Shown: one piece after another, positions 18,459-28,200 of the stretch | How the letters are laid out: each line of letters starts with the position of its first letter | How positions within the stretch are numbered: the stretch's first letter is position 1 | DNA from: Pseudochrobactrum kiredjianiae | GTDB lineage: Bacteria; Pseudomonadota; Alphaproteobacteria; Rhizobiales; Rhizobiaceae | Assembly (NCBI RefSeq): GCF_030362795.1 | Contig: NZ_JAUCBM010000004.1 | Coordinates: forward strand, 186,001 to 250,000 | Length of the DNA stretch: 64,000 bases | Direction: 5' to 3' | Program-made: the position numbers and the translations under genes | The notes under the pieces: model-generated | Told to the model about the DNA's origin: nothing | Seen by the model: the letters and a program-made list of their open reading frames with translations, nothing else | The model's database searches: none

Positions 18459-18827
18459 TTAGCCTTTTACCTGCTCATAGGCTTTGAACAGATCGCTCAC
18501 CAGAATTCCGTTTATCCGCATACCCGTCAGATCAGCATTTCTGATCTCTGCATTTGCTAAGGTAGCGTCAGTTATAACGAGGTTGGACAGATTGGCATCT
18601 GAAATGGAAGCTCCTGACAAATTGACATTGTTCAAACGCGCGCCCGAGAGATTAACGTCGTCAAAAACCGCATCACTTAAATTTGTGTCTGTGAATTTGG
18701 CCTTGGTCAAAACAGCGTAAAACTGAGCATTTGCAAGGTTTACACCATGAAAATCGGCATCTGACATATCTGCCCGCTCATAGCGAACATTCTGCATCTG
18801 CGGCCCGTCAAATTGATGCTCACTCAT
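18459..18827 (-). CDS. Pentapeptide repeat protein
   Basis: A 122-aa protein made almost wholly of pentapeptide repeats (A[D/N]L/F-x-x pattern: ADFHG, ANAQF, AKFTD, TNLSD, AVFDD, VNLSG, ARLNN and so on) over about residues 15-105. These fold into a right-handed square beta-helix. Role unknown; some members guard DNA gyrase, but this cannot be inferred here. A strong AGGAGGAG ribosome site precedes the ATG. Confidence 0.8.
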   Translation of the reverse strand: MSEHQFDGPQMQNVRYERADMSDADFHGVNLANAQFYAVLTKAKFTDTNLSDAVFDDVNLSGARLNNVNLSGASISDANLSNLVITDATLANAEIRNADLTGMRINGILVSDLFKAYEQVKG

Positions 18828-18891
18828 TATTTTCTCCTCCTGTTGTGCCCCATAACCATTTCATTCTTCACGTTAATTTATATGGCTATAT

Positions 18892-19257
18892 TTAAACAGG
18901 AAACATCAGCGTCGGCACATAAGGCCAGAGATGATAAATCCAGACCGCAGCGCATATGATTGAGGCGATCAGCACGGCAAGCGATCCGCAATCTTTAGCA
19001 ATTTGGATGTCTTTTTTGAAATCACGACTAATTGCATTACAGGTCGCTTCCACAGAAGTGTTGATGATTTCCACCAGCAGCAGAAATACCACTGCGCCGA
19101 CCAGCAGCAGATAAGAAGCCATGTCTGTCGCCACAAACCAAGCCACAGGCAAAGACACCAGCAGCAAAACCAGCTCCTGTTGTACCGGCTTTTCAAAGCG
19201 TGCCAGATGGTTCAGCGCCCGCATAGAGTTGATAAATGCTTTGAATATGCGTTCCAT
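18892..19257 (-). CDS. dgkA: Diacylglycerol kinase (prokaryotic type)
   Basis: A 121-aa inner membrane enzyme with three hydrophobic segments, converting diacylglycerol to phosphatidic acid, for example after glucan phosphoglycerol transfer. The family signature region is present: VEIINTSVEATCNAISRD followed by IAKDCGSLAVLIASI, although VDR of the E. coli enzyme is replaced by CNA. I chose the ATG at 19257, with GGGG eight bases upstream, over a TTG 33 bases earlier. An OpgB-like enzyme at 43.5-45 kb would release diacylglycerol, a possible metabolic link. Confidence 0.85.
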   Translation of the reverse strand: MERIFKAFINSMRALNHLARFEKPVQQELVLLLVSLPVAWFVATDMASYLLLVGAVVFLLLVEIINTSVEATCNAISRDFKKDIQIAKDCGSLAVLIASIICAAVWIYHLWPYVPTLMFPV

Positions 19258-19291
19258 TATGCCCCGCAATAAACCCGTCAAAAGATACAAT

Positions 19292-19317
19292 ACGGGCGGG
19301 AACCAAGCCCCGCCCGC
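19292..19317 (-). terminator. GC-rich hairpin after aroG
   Basis: ACGGGCGGG (19292-19300) pairs with CCCGCCCGC (19309-19317) directly downstream of aroG. The T run is poor, so it may act as a weak terminator or 3' end stabiliser. Confidence 0.5.
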
Positions 19318-19339
19318 AATTCATTTTATGCGTTAAAAA

Positions 19340-20719
19340 TTATGCACTTGCCGCAATTTTTTGAGGCTGTGAATCACGTTCTTTTTTAAGAAGTTCTGCC
19401 ACAAGGAACGCCAGCTCCAGAGCCTGATCCGCATTGAGGCGCGGGTCGCAATGGGTATGGTAACGATCGGACAATTCTTCCGCAGAAATAGCACGTGCAC
19501 CGCCGGTGCATTCGGTCACATTCTTACCGGTCATTTCGATATGAATACCACCGGCATGGGTGCCTTCAGCCTGATGCACTGCAAAGAAGCTCTGTACTTC
19601 TTTCAGAACACGATCAAACGGACGGGTCTTGTAGCCCGCTGCGGTGATGGTGTTGCCATGCATCGGATCGCAAGACCAGACAACCTTACGGCCTTCCTTC
19701 CCAACCGCACGGATCAGACGCGGCAGATGATCTTCTACCTTGTCATAACCAAAACGGGCGATCAGGGTCAGGCGACCGGCTTCATTTTCCGGATTCAAGC
19801 GGTCAATGAGGCGCAGCAGATCATCGGCATCCAATGACGGGCCGCATTTCATACCAATCGGGTTCTTGATACCACGGCAATATTCAATATGCGCATGGTC
19901 AAGCTGACGGGTACGATCACCGATCCACATCATGTGGCCGGATGTGCCATACCAGTCGCCCGAAGTGGAATCCACACGGGTCAGCGCTTCTTCATAGCCA
20001 AGCAGCAATGCTTCATGGCTGGTGTAGAAATCGGTTTCACGCAGCGCATGATTGCTGTCTGCAGTAATACCGATAGAGCGCATGAAGTTGATGGTTTCAG
20101 AAATACGGTTAGCCAGCGCAATGTAACGCTCGTTCTGCGGGCTGTCAGAGACAAAGCCGAGCGTCCATTTATGCACGTTTTCCAGATTGGCATAGCCACC
20201 CTGTGCGAATGCACGCAGCAGGTTGAGCGTTGCCGCAGACTGGCGGTAAACCATTTCCTGACGGTTCGGATCAGGAATGCGCGAGGCTTCATTGAACTCA
20301 ATACCGTTGATGACATCGCCGCGGTAAGACGGCAATTCCACACCATTGATTGATTCAATATCGCTGGAGCGCGGCTTGGCAAACTGACCGGCAATACGGC
20401 CAATTTTAACCACAGGCTGTGAGCCGCCAAAAGTCAGCACAACAGCCATCTGCAGAAATACGCGGAAAAAGTCGCGGATATTGTCCGCGCCATGTTCCGC
20501 AAAGCTTTCTGCACAATCGCCACCCTGTAAAAGGAAGGCGCGACCTTCAGCCACTTCGGCCAATTGCTTGGTAAGCTTGCGCGCTTCCCCTGCAAAAACC
20601 AAAGGCGGATATGTACGCAGACGAGCCTCGACATCGGCCAAAGCCTGCGCGTCCGGATAAGAAGGCACTTGCTTAATCGGCATGCCTCTCCAGGATTGCG
20701 GTGTCCAGTTCTTCGTCAT
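19340..20719 (-). CDS. aroG: 3-deoxy-7-phosphoheptulonate synthase, class II
   Basis: A 459-aa enzyme condensing phosphoenolpyruvate and erythrose 4-phosphate, the first step of the shikimate pathway. It is of the class II (plant/Mycobacterium) type: [51 protein letters not shown] and CDPMHGN all fit. The start [12 protein letters not shown] is typical. It is single, with gor upstream in the same direction but separated by about 250 bases and a terminator. Confidence 0.93.
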   Translation of the reverse strand: MTKNWTPQSWRGMPIKQVPSYPDAQALADVEARLRTYPPLVFAGEARKLTKQLAEVAEGRAFLLQGGDCAESFAEHGADNIRDFFRVFLQMAVVLTFGGSQPVVKIGRIAGQFAKPRSSDIESINGVELPSYRGDVINGIEFNEASRIPDPNRQEMVYRQSAATLNLLRAFAQGGYANLENVHKWTLGFVSDSPQNERYIALANRISETINFMRSIGITADSNHALRETDFYTSHEALLLGYEEALTRVDSTSGDWYGTSGHMMWIGDRTRQLDHAHIEYCRGIKNPIGMKCGPSLDADDLLRLIDRLNPENEAGRLTLIARFGYDKVEDHLPRLIRAVGKEGRKVVWSCDPMHGNTITAAGYKTRPFDRVLKEVQSFFAVHQAEGTHAGGIHIEMTGKNVTECTGGARAISAEELSDRYHTHCDPRLNADQALELAFLVAELLKKERDSQPQKIAASA

Positions 20720-20911
20720 TATAGCACCTGTGTTATTTTCAAACTTTTAGTTAAAGTTTTTTTTCAATATCCCCTGCTGTACCGCACCATTGCGATAACA
20801 ACCCTGCGTATATAATCCACCCCAAGACAATAAACCAGACGCAAATGCACACGTGCAGGCTCGCGTGTCATTTTTGCCAAAATTCAGAGAGCTTATTGTA
20901 ATTTTCCAATG

Positions 20912-20937
20912 AAAAACCGGCGATTTGCACCGCCGGT
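20912..20937 (-). terminator. Terminator of gor
   Basis: ACCGGCG (20916-20922) pairs with CGCCGGT (20931-20937), followed on the minus strand by TTTTTC. Confidence 0.75.
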
Positions 20938-20970
20938 CTGCCACTCTGTCTTATTTTCAGAGCTAATTAT

Positions 20971-22365
20971 TTAGCCTTCGCGCACGCCATTCACCAGCCT
21001 GTAGCTTGGTGTGTACATCGTTACAAACTCTTCCGCTGCGGAAGGGTGCAGTGCCATAGTGCGATCAAAATCATCTTTTGTTGCCGCAGCTTTCAAGGCT
21101 ACACCGAGCAGCTGTGCCATTTCACCGGCATCAGGGCCGACCACATGGGCGCCCAGCACTTTGCGGCTATCACCATCCACAACAAGCTTGGTCAGCATCT
21201 TGTCAAAACGACCGGCCAGCGTGTTGCGCATCGGGCGGAACAATGCGCGATAGATTTCAACATTCGCATATTGCTTGGCGGCCTCTTCTTCCGACATACC
21301 GACCGTGCCGATTTCCGGCTGAGAAAAAACTGCGGTCGGAATCAATTCATGGTCAGGACGAACCGGATTGCCCTTAAATGCAGTTTCAAGGAAGCACATA
21401 GCCTCATGAATAGCGACCGGTGTCAGCTGAACACGGTTGGTCACATCGCCCACAGCCCAGATATTCTCAATATTGGTGCGGGAGTAGTCGTCAACGATGA
21501 TCGAGCCGTCATCTGCCTGTTTCACACCGGCATTTTCAAGGCCAAGACCTTTGGTGTTCGGTACACGGCCGATTGCTTGCAATACCTGATCCGCAGCAAT
21601 CACTTCACCATTGCTGAGGGTCACATTCAGGCGATAATCGCCTTCAGCTTCCGCAACTGCGTCCACTTTGGTTTCCGTAACAATACGGATGCCTTTTTCA
21701 ATCATAGAATCTGTAACGAGGCGGAATGCATCGCTATCAAAGTTTTTCAAAATCTGCTTACCACGATAGATCAGCGTAGTTTCAACGCCCAGACCATTGA
21801 AAATACCGGCAAATTCCACCGCAATATAACCGCCGCCCTGAATGACGATGGATTTCGGCAGTTCCGACAGATCGAAAATCTGATCGGAATTGACGCATAG
21901 CTCATGCCCCGGCATGGCATCATCCATAAACGGATGACCACCGGTGGCAATCAGAATGGTTTCAGCTGTCACGGTCTTGCCCGCACCAACCAGCTCAATC
22001 GTATGTGCATCTTTGAGCACAGCGCGATGGCGCAGAATCTCAACCTTCGAATTGTCCAGACCTTTGACATAGAAACCTTCAAGGCGGGCAATTTCAGTGA
22101 CTTTATTGGCAACCAGTTTTGACCAGTCAAAGCTGCTTTCACCTACCGTCCAGCCATAACCGGCAGCATCGTTGAAATGCTCAGGAAACTGGGAGGCATA
22201 AACGTAGAGCTTTTTGGGTACGCAACCACGGATCACACAGGTGCCGCCCATGCGATATTCTTCAGCCAGTCCGACTTTCTTTCCCATGCTACCTGCAAGG
22301 CGCCCTGCCCGAACACCGCCGGAACCACCGCCGATCACAAACAGGTCATAGTCATAACTGGTCAT
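20971..22365 (-). CDS. gor: Glutathione-disulfide reductase
   Basis: A 464-aa flavoprotein of the pyridine nucleotide-disulfide oxidoreductase family, reducing GSSG with NADPH. The N-terminal FAD motif GGGSGGVRAGRLA, the redox pair in GGTCVIRGCVPKK, an NAD(P) domain with VIQGGGYIAVEFAG, and the C-terminal dimerisation part with the active-site His-x4-Glu (LHPSAAEEF) are all present. Length is normal. Transcribed alone, from a promoter placed just after the terminator of the upstream gene. Confidence 0.93.
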   Translation of the reverse strand: MTSYDYDLFVIGGGSGGVRAGRLAGSMGKKVGLAEEYRMGGTCVIRGCVPKKLYVYASQFPEHFNDAAGYGWTVGESSFDWSKLVANKVTEIARLEGFYVKGLDNSKVEILRHRAVLKDAHTIELVGAGKTVTAETILIATGGHPFMDDAMPGHELCVNSDQIFDLSELPKSIVIQGGGYIAVEFAGIFNGLGVETTLIYRGKQILKNFDSDAFRLVTDSMIEKGIRIVTETKVDAVAEAEGDYRLNVTLSNGEVIAADQVLQAIGRVPNTKGLGLENAGVKQADDGSIIVDDYSRTNIENIWAVGDVTNRVQLTPVAIHEAMCFLETAFKGNPVRPDHELIPTAVFSQPEIGTVGMSEEEAAKQYANVEIYRALFRPMRNTLAGRFDKMLTKLVVDGDSRKVLGAHVVGPDAGEMAQLLGVALKAAATKDDFDRTMALHPSAAEEFVTMYTPSYRLVNGVREG

Positions 22366-22460
22366 TTTATTCTCCGAAGTTTTTGATCTGTTTCAGAATA
22401 TGTTGCTTAGCACATGATTTAACAAGGGCAGTGACTGAAAGCCACAAATCTATAAAAACA

Positions 22461-22488
22461 AAAAGCCCGGCACAGAGGCCGGGCTTTT
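22461..22488 (-). terminator. Terminator of the DUF2059 gene
   Basis: AAAAGCCCGGC (22461-22471) pairs with GCCGGGCTTTT (22478-22488); a strong symmetrical stem with T-rich flank on the minus strand. Confidence 0.88.
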
Positions 22489-22499
22489 TACATAAACTT

Positions 22500-22541
22500 A
22501 TAAAGCTTATTCGGCAGCTAGCCGTGGGCTGCACTACTTGC
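22500..22541. repeat. Decayed tandem copy of the 3' end of the DUF2059 gene
   Basis: The stretch with TTATTCGGCAGC, GCCG and GGGCTGCACT repeats the start of the neighbouring gene's 3' end at 22544-22575 with a few changes. It lies just after that gene's stop and reads as a short tandem duplication of its last codons that is no longer in frame. Confidence 0.6.
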
Positions 22542-22543
22542 CT

Positions 22544-23071
22544 TTATTCGGCAGCAGCCGGGGCTGCACTGCCGGCAGCTTTCGACAGAACTTCGCCAAC
22601 CTGCATCGCCAAATCACGGGCAATACCGTTCTGCCAGACTTCAGCAGCTTTCAGCACTTCACGGGTAACAATCGGACCTTCGGAGATCAGTTTTTTACCG
22701 GCTTCAGAAGTGTAGAATGTGCTGATGGATTTCAGCTCATCTTCTGTGAAGGAAGTTGCGTAAACGCGGGCAGCTTCAGTTTCCAGATCGGAACGACGTG
22801 CAGCCAGTGCAATCGCTTTATCATCAACGGTTTTGGTGATGATAGCTTCCAGATTCGGATCTTTCTGAATCAACTCAGCCTTCAATGCCTGTGCAGCGCG
22901 TGGCAGAATGCCGTCGAACTGTTCGGTAGCGCCGATTGCTGCAATTGCAGCACGCGCAGCAGCCAGATGAGACGTTGAAGCCTCCTGCGCCTGCGCGAAA
23001 TTGACGCCAGCCAACACTGTGAGCGCCGCGAGTGGCGCAATAAGACGGCGATAGCCAATTGCCTTGGTCAT
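22544..23071 (-). CDS. Exported DUF2059 protein
   Basis: A 175-aa protein with a signal peptide (hydrophobic stretch to AQA near residue 29). The mature helical region matches DUF2059: FDGILPRAAQALKAELIQKDP, then FTEDELKSISTFYTSEAGKKLISEGP, a pattern found in many proteobacterial secreted proteins of unknown function. The C-terminus is an Ala/Pro-rich tail. The last codons are partly duplicated after the stop. Stands alone with its own terminator. Function unknown. Confidence 0.82.
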   Translation of the reverse strand: MTKAIGYRRLIAPLAALTVLAGVNFAQAQEASTSHLAAARAAIAAIGATEQFDGILPRAAQALKAELIQKDPNLEAIITKTVDDKAIALAARRSDLETEAARVYATSFTEDELKSISTFYTSEAGKKLISEGPIVTREVLKAAEVWQNGIARDLAMQVGEVLSKAAGSAAPAAAE

Positions 23072-23186
23072 ATGGTCAATACTCCGTTTTTTTTGAGTGC
23101 ATTTCCGGTTTCATTTGGAACAACGGCTATGCGATCTTTTTTTTGTTTCTGACCGTTACCGGACAGATATGAATTTCAGAATTACG

Positions 23187-23289
23187 AGAGCGGTTTCAGT
23201 TAATATTGAACCGTTGAAACCAGTCTGTGTTTTTGTTTCTACGCGCATTTGATTCCGAAAACCGTTTCACACTTTTCGGAGTGCGCTCT
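23187..23289. repeat. Palindromic repeat overlapping the rpiA stop codon
   Basis: The outer arms AGAGCG (23187-23192) and CGCTCT (23284-23289) enclose two hairpins: GGTTTCA...TGAAACC, and CCGAAAA pairing with TTTTCGG near 23255-23280. Its right arm supplies two bases of the rpiA TAG stop (23288-23290). Outer arms match those of the 6.2-kb and 30.7-kb repeats. Confidence 0.6.
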
Positions 23290-23983
23290 ACAGTGTTCGG
23301 ATACCTGAGGTGCCCGCGATAACCGCAGCACGCGCAAGCCCGATAAACAAACCATGCTCAACAACACCAGGAATGGCGAAGAGTGCGTCTGATAATGCTT
23401 TTGTATCCGGAATACGGCCAAAAGATGCATCAAGAATATAATGCCCGCCATCAGTCACAAAAATTTCACTGTCCTTCATACGCAGGCTCAACGGTGCTTC
23501 CAGACCAAGTTCCTTAATGGCTTTTTCGATCGCAAGCTTGGTTGCGGCAAGGCCAAAACGGTTCACTTCAACCGGCAGCGGGAATCGTCCGAGTGTGTCC
23601 ACGACTTTTGATTCGTCAGCAATAACGATCATAGCATCAGATGCAGCGGCGACAATTTTCTCGCGCAATAAAGCGCCACCGCCACCTTTAATCAGTGACA
23701 GATCACCATCGACTTCATCCGCACCATCAATGGTCAGATCAAGATGCGGGGTTTCTTCCAGCGTTGTCAGCGGCACGCCCAGTTCAGCACACAAAGCAGC
23801 AGTCCGCTCGGAGGTTGGCACACCGATGATTTCAAAGCCTTCAGCCACTTTAACAGCCAGCAAACGCACAAATTCTTCCGCTGTGGAACCGGTGCCGATA
23901 CCAAGCTTCATACCGCTTTTCACATGGGTTAAAGCCTCAGCGGCTGCGGCAATTTTCAACTGACGCGGATCGACCGAACTCAT
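23288..23983 (-). CDS. rpiA: Ribose-5-phosphate isomerase A
   Basis: A 231-aa enzyme interconverting ribose 5-phosphate and ribulose 5-phosphate in the pentose phosphate pathway. Motifs of the A type are clear: [40 protein letters not shown] (catalytic Asp, Glu and Lys region) and VEVNRFG. The C-terminus ends inside a dispersed palindromic repeat, so the last few codons may be repeat-derived. Start ATG at 23983. Confidence 0.92.
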   Translation of the reverse strand: MSSVDPRQLKIAAAAEALTHVKSGMKLGIGTGSTAEEFVRLLAVKVAEGFEIIGVPTSERTAALCAELGVPLTTLEETPHLDLTIDGADEVDGDLSLIKGGGGALLREKIVAAASDAMIVIADESKVVDTLGRFPLPVEVNRFGLAATKLAIEKAIKELGLEAPLSLRMKDSEIFVTDGGHYILDASFGRIPDTKALSDALFAIPGVVEHGLFIGLARAAVIAGTSGIRTL

Positions 23984-24236
23984 AAATCTGCTTCCCGTAA
24001 TTTCATCTGCAGGTTTGACTGCAAAACGCTGTAAGCCTTAACAAGTTGATGCAAACTAAGCACAAAAACATCATTAATGCCGCTTATTTCCGCACTGCTG
24101 TAGCACGGGCATCACGCGCGGCAAATATATTATTGTTCTCATTTCATCTATTTACTGAAAAAGACTATCAATAAGCGACATTTCAGATAGGTTTTGTAAT
24201 GATTGCGGCGCATTTTGATGGCCGTTCTATGAAATA

Positions 24237-24974
24237 ATGACAAGTCAAAGGCCAGATATGTCTCACTCCTCCGCCAGCTCCGCAACGCGCCCCGTTATTG
24301 TGTTTGATCTCGACGGGACATTGGTCGATACCGCTCCGGATTTGCTCGACAGCCTCAATCATTGCCTGATCGCTGGCGGCCTGACGCCTGCTGATCCTGT
24401 TGCCTTACGCAAGTTTGTCGGCTCCGGCGCTAAAGTGATGATTGAACGTGCTTATCAGGCACAAAACCGTCAACTGACCGATACCGATATGCAGAAGCTG
24501 TTTGCTTTGTTTATGGAGCATTATAACGGCAATATGCCGGGCAGCTCAGTTTTCTATCCTGGTGTGCTGGCTTGCCTCGACCGGTTGAGCGATGCAGGAT
24601 ATGGCCTTGCTGTCTGCACCAATAAATTTGAAATCAGCGCAAAAACATTGCTCGAAGGCATGGGCGAAGCGCATCGTTTCCTCGCCATTTGTGGTCAGGA
24701 TACCTTCCCTTACCGCAAACCTGATCCGCGCCATCTGACCGACACGATTGCACAGGCAAAGGGCAATCCGCATCAGGCGATCATGGTCGGTGACAGCCGC
24801 GCCGATATTGATGCTGCCAAAGCAGCAGGCATTCCGGTGATTGCCGTCGATTTCGGCTATACTGACCTGCATGTGTCGCATTTTGAACCAAGCCGCATCA
24901 TTTCACATTATGACGAGTTGACACTGGATATGGTCAGCGACTTGCTGGAAGCGGCAAAACAAGCAGCAGAATAA
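24237..24974 (+). CDS. gph: Phosphoglycolate phosphatase
   Basis: A 245-aa HAD-superfamily hydrolase. Motif I is FDLDGTLVDTAPD (nucleophile and acid Asp), motif II CTNK, motif III Lys in PYRKPDPRHL, and motif IV VGDSRADIDAAKAAG. The cap domain after motif I is of the alpha-helical Gph type. It removes 2-phosphoglycolate formed during DNA repair or oxygenation. An ATG at 24258 is an alternative start. The next gene begins 24 bases downstream, so the two are likely co-transcribed. Confidence 0.85.
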   Translation: MTSQRPDMSHSSASSATRPVIVFDLDGTLVDTAPDLLDSLNHCLIAGGLTPADPVALRKFVGSGAKVMIERAYQAQNRQLTDTDMQKLFALFMEHYNGNMPGSSVFYPGVLACLDRLSDAGYGLAVCTNKFEISAKTLLEGMGEAHRFLAICGQDTFPYRKPDPRHLTDTIAQAKGNPHQAIMVGDSRADIDAAKAAGIPVIAVDFGYTDLHVSHFEPSRIISHYDELTLDMVSDLLEAAKQAAE

Positions 24975-24997
24975 TTTTAGACGAGTTGTGGGGTACT

Positions 24998-25806
24998 ATG
25001 ACCGGCAAGCAAAATATTCAGGCTACCCAATCTTTTGGCAAAACCATCGATTTTGGTAAAACTGCATCTGATTACCGGAATTTTCGTGCCGGTTTTCCGC
25101 CGGAGTTTTTCGATGCCTTAAGCGCGAAAAACTACATCAGCCTTGCCCAGTCAGCACTTGATATTGGCACAGGAACCGGAACGGTTGCCCGTGGCCTCGC
25201 ACAAAAAGGGCTGACTGTTGCCGGTATTGATCCGGCGCAGGCTTTGCTTGATGAAGCAGCAGAACTGGATAAGGAAGCCGGTGTTCATATCCGCTACAGG
25301 ACAGGTTCAGCAGAGAACCTGACTGAAGCTGCTGATAGTTTTGATCTTTTAACAGCCGGACAATGCTGGCACTGGTTTGACCGCCCTAAAGCCGCACAAG
25401 AAGCAAAACGCGTACTGAAATCCAATGGCCGTATCATCATTGCTCATTTCGACTGGCTGCCCTTTACAGGCAATGTGGTTGAAGCAACCGAACAGCTTAT
25501 TCTAAAATATAATCCGAAATGGACAATGGTGGCGGCAGCGGAATTTATCCGCAATGGTTGCAGGATTTAGCAGAAGCCGGTTTCACTGCCATTGAAACCT
25601 TCTCTTTTGATCTTCCGGTTTATTACAGCCATGAAGCATGGCGCGGGCGTATTCGTGCCAGTGCGGGTGTAAAAGCCAGCCTTTCATCGGAAGAGACGGT
25701 TCGTTTTGACAATGAACTCTCTCAAGTTTTACTGAAAGATTTCTCACAAGATCCGCTGGCTATCCCTCATCGGGTTTGGGCTGTCACTGCACTCAATACA
25801 AAATAA
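24998..25806 (+). pseudogene. Class I SAM-dependent methyltransferase gene broken by a single frameshift
   Basis: Two overlapping frames together read as one methyltransferase. Frame one (24998-25570) has the SAM motif DIGTGTGTVARGLA and the post-motif GQCWHWFDRPKAAQEA of the UbiE/Methyltransf_11 family. Frame two (open from about 25519 to 25806) continues with GGGSGIYPQWLQDLAEAGF and ends RVWAVTALNTK. Adding one G in the ATGGTGG run at about 25528-25531 would restore a single protein of roughly 270 aa. So either this strain carries a loss-of-function mutation or the assembly has a one-base error. The start ATG at 24998 has GGGG upstream. It follows gph closely. Substrate unknown. Confidence 0.8.
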
Positions 25807-25807
25807 A

Positions 25808-25835
25808 AAAAGCGGGAGTAATCCCGCTTTTCTTT
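25808..25835. terminator. Bidirectional terminator between the methyltransferase gene and tgt
   Basis: GCGGGA (25812-25817) pairs with TCCCGC (25822-25827), with A and T runs on both sides. Confidence 0.85.
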
Positions 25836-25838
25836 TAC

Positions 25839-26987
25839 CTATCCCAGAGGCGCAATGTCGCCTTTGGCCCATTCTGCCCTTGTCTCTTCAAAGAAGTCGT
25901 TGAAGCGGCCTGCCTCAATCGCATCGCGGATACCCTGCATCAGATACTGATAATAATGCAGATTGTTCCATGTCAGTAGCATACCGCCCAGCGCTTCATT
26001 AGATTTCACCAGATGATGCAGATAGGCACGGCTATACTGGCTCGATGCCGGACAGGTTGACATTTCATCCAGCGGGCGATGATCTTCCGCATGGCGCGCA
26101 TTACGCAGGTTTACCTTACCGCGACGGGTAAAGGCCAGACCATGACGGCCTGCACGGGTTGGCATCACGCAGTCGAACATATCAATACCGCGCGCAACCG
26201 ATTTCAGCATATCATCCGGCGTACCAACGCCCATAAGATAGCGTGGCTTTTCCGCCGGCAGGATCGGACAAGTCACATCCAGCATATCCAGCATCACCTG
26301 CTGCGGCTCGCCAACGGCCAGACCGCCAACGGCATAGCCTTTGAGATCCATATCCTTCAGAGCCTGTGCGGATTGCTCGCGCAGCTGTACGTTATCGCCG
26401 CCCTGCACGATACCGAACATCGCCTTGCCCGGCTGATCGCCGAAAGCCACTTTACAACGCTCAGCCCAGCGAAGAGAAAGCTCCATCGCCTTTTGCATCA
26501 CGTTGAAAGTCGCAGGCAGTGCGGTACATTCGTCGAGCTGCATCTGGATATCACTGTCCAGTAGCCCCTGAATTTCAATCGAGCGTTCCGGTGACATTTC
26601 ATAAGCGCGGCCGTCAATATGCGAACGGAAAGTTACGCCCTGCTCAGTCAGCTTGCGTAGCTGCGCGAGCGACATCACCTGAAAACCACCGGAATCGGTG
26701 AGGATCGGCCCTTGCCAGCCACCAAATTCATGCAGACCACCTAGACGTGCCACACGCTCGGCACCCGGACGCAGCATCAGATGGTAGGTATTGCCAAGAA
26801 TGATATCAGCGCCAAGGTCTTTCACCTGATCCATATACATGGCTTTAACGGTGCCCGCGGTGCCAACCGGCATAAAGGCCGGTGTGCGGATGGTGCCGCG
26901 CGGCATGGTAATCTCACCGCGACGTGCTTTGCCGTCTGTTGCCAGCACTTTGAATTCAAAATTTTCACTAGTCATATCATAGTCCAT
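25839..26987 (-). CDS. tgt: Queuine tRNA-ribosyltransferase with altered zinc site
   Basis: A 382-aa TIM-barrel enzyme exchanging guanine 34 of certain tRNAs for the queuosine precursor. Catalytic regions are intact: [13 protein letters not shown] (acid Asp) and [12 protein letters not shown] (nucleophile Asp). The usual C-terminal zinc ligands C-x-C-x2-C and a later His are not: the aligned positions read Ser310, Cys312, Ser315 and Asn341 (in LTWNNL), although the flanking YSRAYLHHL is conserved. The gene directly follows queA, sharing an A in TAATG, so translation is coupled; queA-tgt act in the same queuosine pathway. A start four codons later (ATG at 26975) is possible. Confidence 0.9.
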   Translation of the reverse strand: MDYDMTSENFEFKVLATDGKARRGEITMPRGTIRTPAFMPVGTAGTVKAMYMDQVKDLGADIILGNTYHLMLRPGAERVARLGGLHEFGGWQGPILTDSGGFQVMSLAQLRKLTEQGVTFRSHIDGRAYEMSPERSIEIQGLLDSDIQMQLDECTALPATFNVMQKAMELSLRWAERCKVAFGDQPGKAMFGIVQGGDNVQLREQSAQALKDMDLKGYAVGGLAVGEPQQVMLDMLDVTCPILPAEKPRYLMGVGTPDDMLKSVARGIDMFDCVMPTRAGRHGLAFTRRGKVNLRNARHAEDHRPLDEMSTCPASSQYSRAYLHHLVKSNEALGGMLLTWNNLHYYQYLMQGIRDAIEAGRFNDFFEETRAEWAKGDIAPLG

Positions 26988-28060
26988 TAAGTGCGAAGCG
27001 TCAGAAGGCTGGCATCGCCATAGGAATAAAACCGGTATTCATTGCTAATGGCATGGGCATAGGCCGCCTGCATTGTCTCGAAACCGCTGAAAGCCGAGAC
27101 CAGCATGAACAATGTCGAGCGCGGCAGATGGAAATTGGTCATCAACATATCAATCGCGCGGAACTTATAGCCGGGCGTGATGAAAATATCGGTCGCGCCT
27201 GACCACGGACGAATAATACCGTCCTCGCCTGCTGCACTTTCAATCAGGCGCAGCGATGTGGTGCCGACAGAGATAATCCGTCCGCCACGCTCATGCACAC
27301 GATTGAGTGCTGCTGCGGTTTCCGCAGAGACATAGCCGATTTCCGCATGCATTTTGTGGTCAGCAGTATCATCAGCCTTAACCGGCAGGAATGTACCTGC
27401 GCCCACATGCAGCGTCACAAAATGCTCTTCCACGCCTTTGGCGCGAATACGCTCCAGCAGTTCCGGCGTAAAATGCAAACCGGCCGTTGGTGCTGCAACA
27501 GCCCCTTCTTCACGGGCATAGACAGTCTGATAATCCTGCCTGTCCTGCGCATCCTCTGCCCGTTTGGATGCAATATAAGGCGGCAGCGGAATATGCCCGA
27601 CCGAAGCAATTGCTTCATCCAGCACAGCGCCGGAGACATCAAACACCAGTAGTACTTCGCCGCTGTCGTGTTTTTCTGCAACCAGAGCATCCAAGGTGCC
27701 TAAGAAGCAGCTGGAACCAGTGTGGCCGAAACGGATACGTTCGCCTTCCTTTACGCGCTTTGCAGGACGCAAAAACGCCTTCCAGCGGTCAGCACCGGTA
27801 CGCATATGCAAGGTCGCACTCACGGTTGCGACAGTGCCGTCACGTTCGCGTGTGCCTTCCAGTTGTGCCGGAATAACTTTGGTATCATTGAAGACCAACG
27901 CATCGCCTTCACGCAACAAATCCGGCAAATCACCAACATGCAGATCCTGCAAAGGCTGATCCGGAATGACGCGCAACAGTTTTGCATGATCGCGCGGGGT
28001 CACCGGACGCAGCGCAATACGCTCTTCCGGCAGGTCAAAATCAAACAGATCGACGCGCAT
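26987..28060 (-). CDS. queA: S-adenosylmethionine:tRNA ribosyltransferase-isomerase
   Basis: A 357-aa enzyme that moves the ribosyl part of SAM onto preQ1-tRNA to give epoxyqueuosine. Typical motifs: [19 protein letters not shown] at the start, [32 protein letters not shown], and [17 protein letters not shown] use the ATG at 28060, preceded by GAGG, because it opens the family's normal N-terminus; the frame runs 27 bases further to an upstream ATG. Its stop overlaps the tgt start. Confidence 0.93.
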   Translation of the reverse strand: MRVDLFDFDLPEERIALRPVTPRDHAKLLRVIPDQPLQDLHVGDLPDLLREGDALVFNDTKVIPAQLEGTRERDGTVATVSATLHMRTGADRWKAFLRPAKRVKEGERIRFGHTGSSCFLGTLDALVAEKHDSGEVLLVFDVSGAVLDEAIASVGHIPLPPYIASKRAEDAQDRQDYQTVYAREEGAVAAPTAGLHFTPELLERIRAKGVEEHFVTLHVGAGTFLPVKADDTADHKMHAEIGYVSAETAAALNRVHERGGRIISVGTTSLRLIESAAGEDGIIRPWSGATDIFITPGYKFRAIDMLMTNFHLPRSTLFMLVSAFSGFETMQAAYAHAISNEYRFYSYGDASLLTLRT

Positions 28061-28134
28061 CACTGGCCTCAATTTCAGGGAGTTCAAATTTTTCTAAAAT
28101 TCGCATTGCCCTGCCATATAGAACAGCGGGCAAA

Positions 28135-28175
28135 AAATAAAGGGCGCGTTACGGTTTGAACCATAACGCGCCCTC
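28135..28175 (-). terminator. Terminator of the cytosolic cyclophilin gene
   Basis: A 15-bp stem (28142-28156 with 28159-28173, one G-T pair) precedes a T-rich run on the minus strand. Confidence 0.85.
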
Positions 28176-28200
28176 AAATCAGCTACAGACAGATTATAAA

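Noticed and set aside
20738-20766. AAACTTT/AAAGTTT hairpin followed by T on the plus strand
   Set aside because: No plus-strand gene ends there; it lies in the aroG leader and is weak and AT-only, so a terminator call is not supported.
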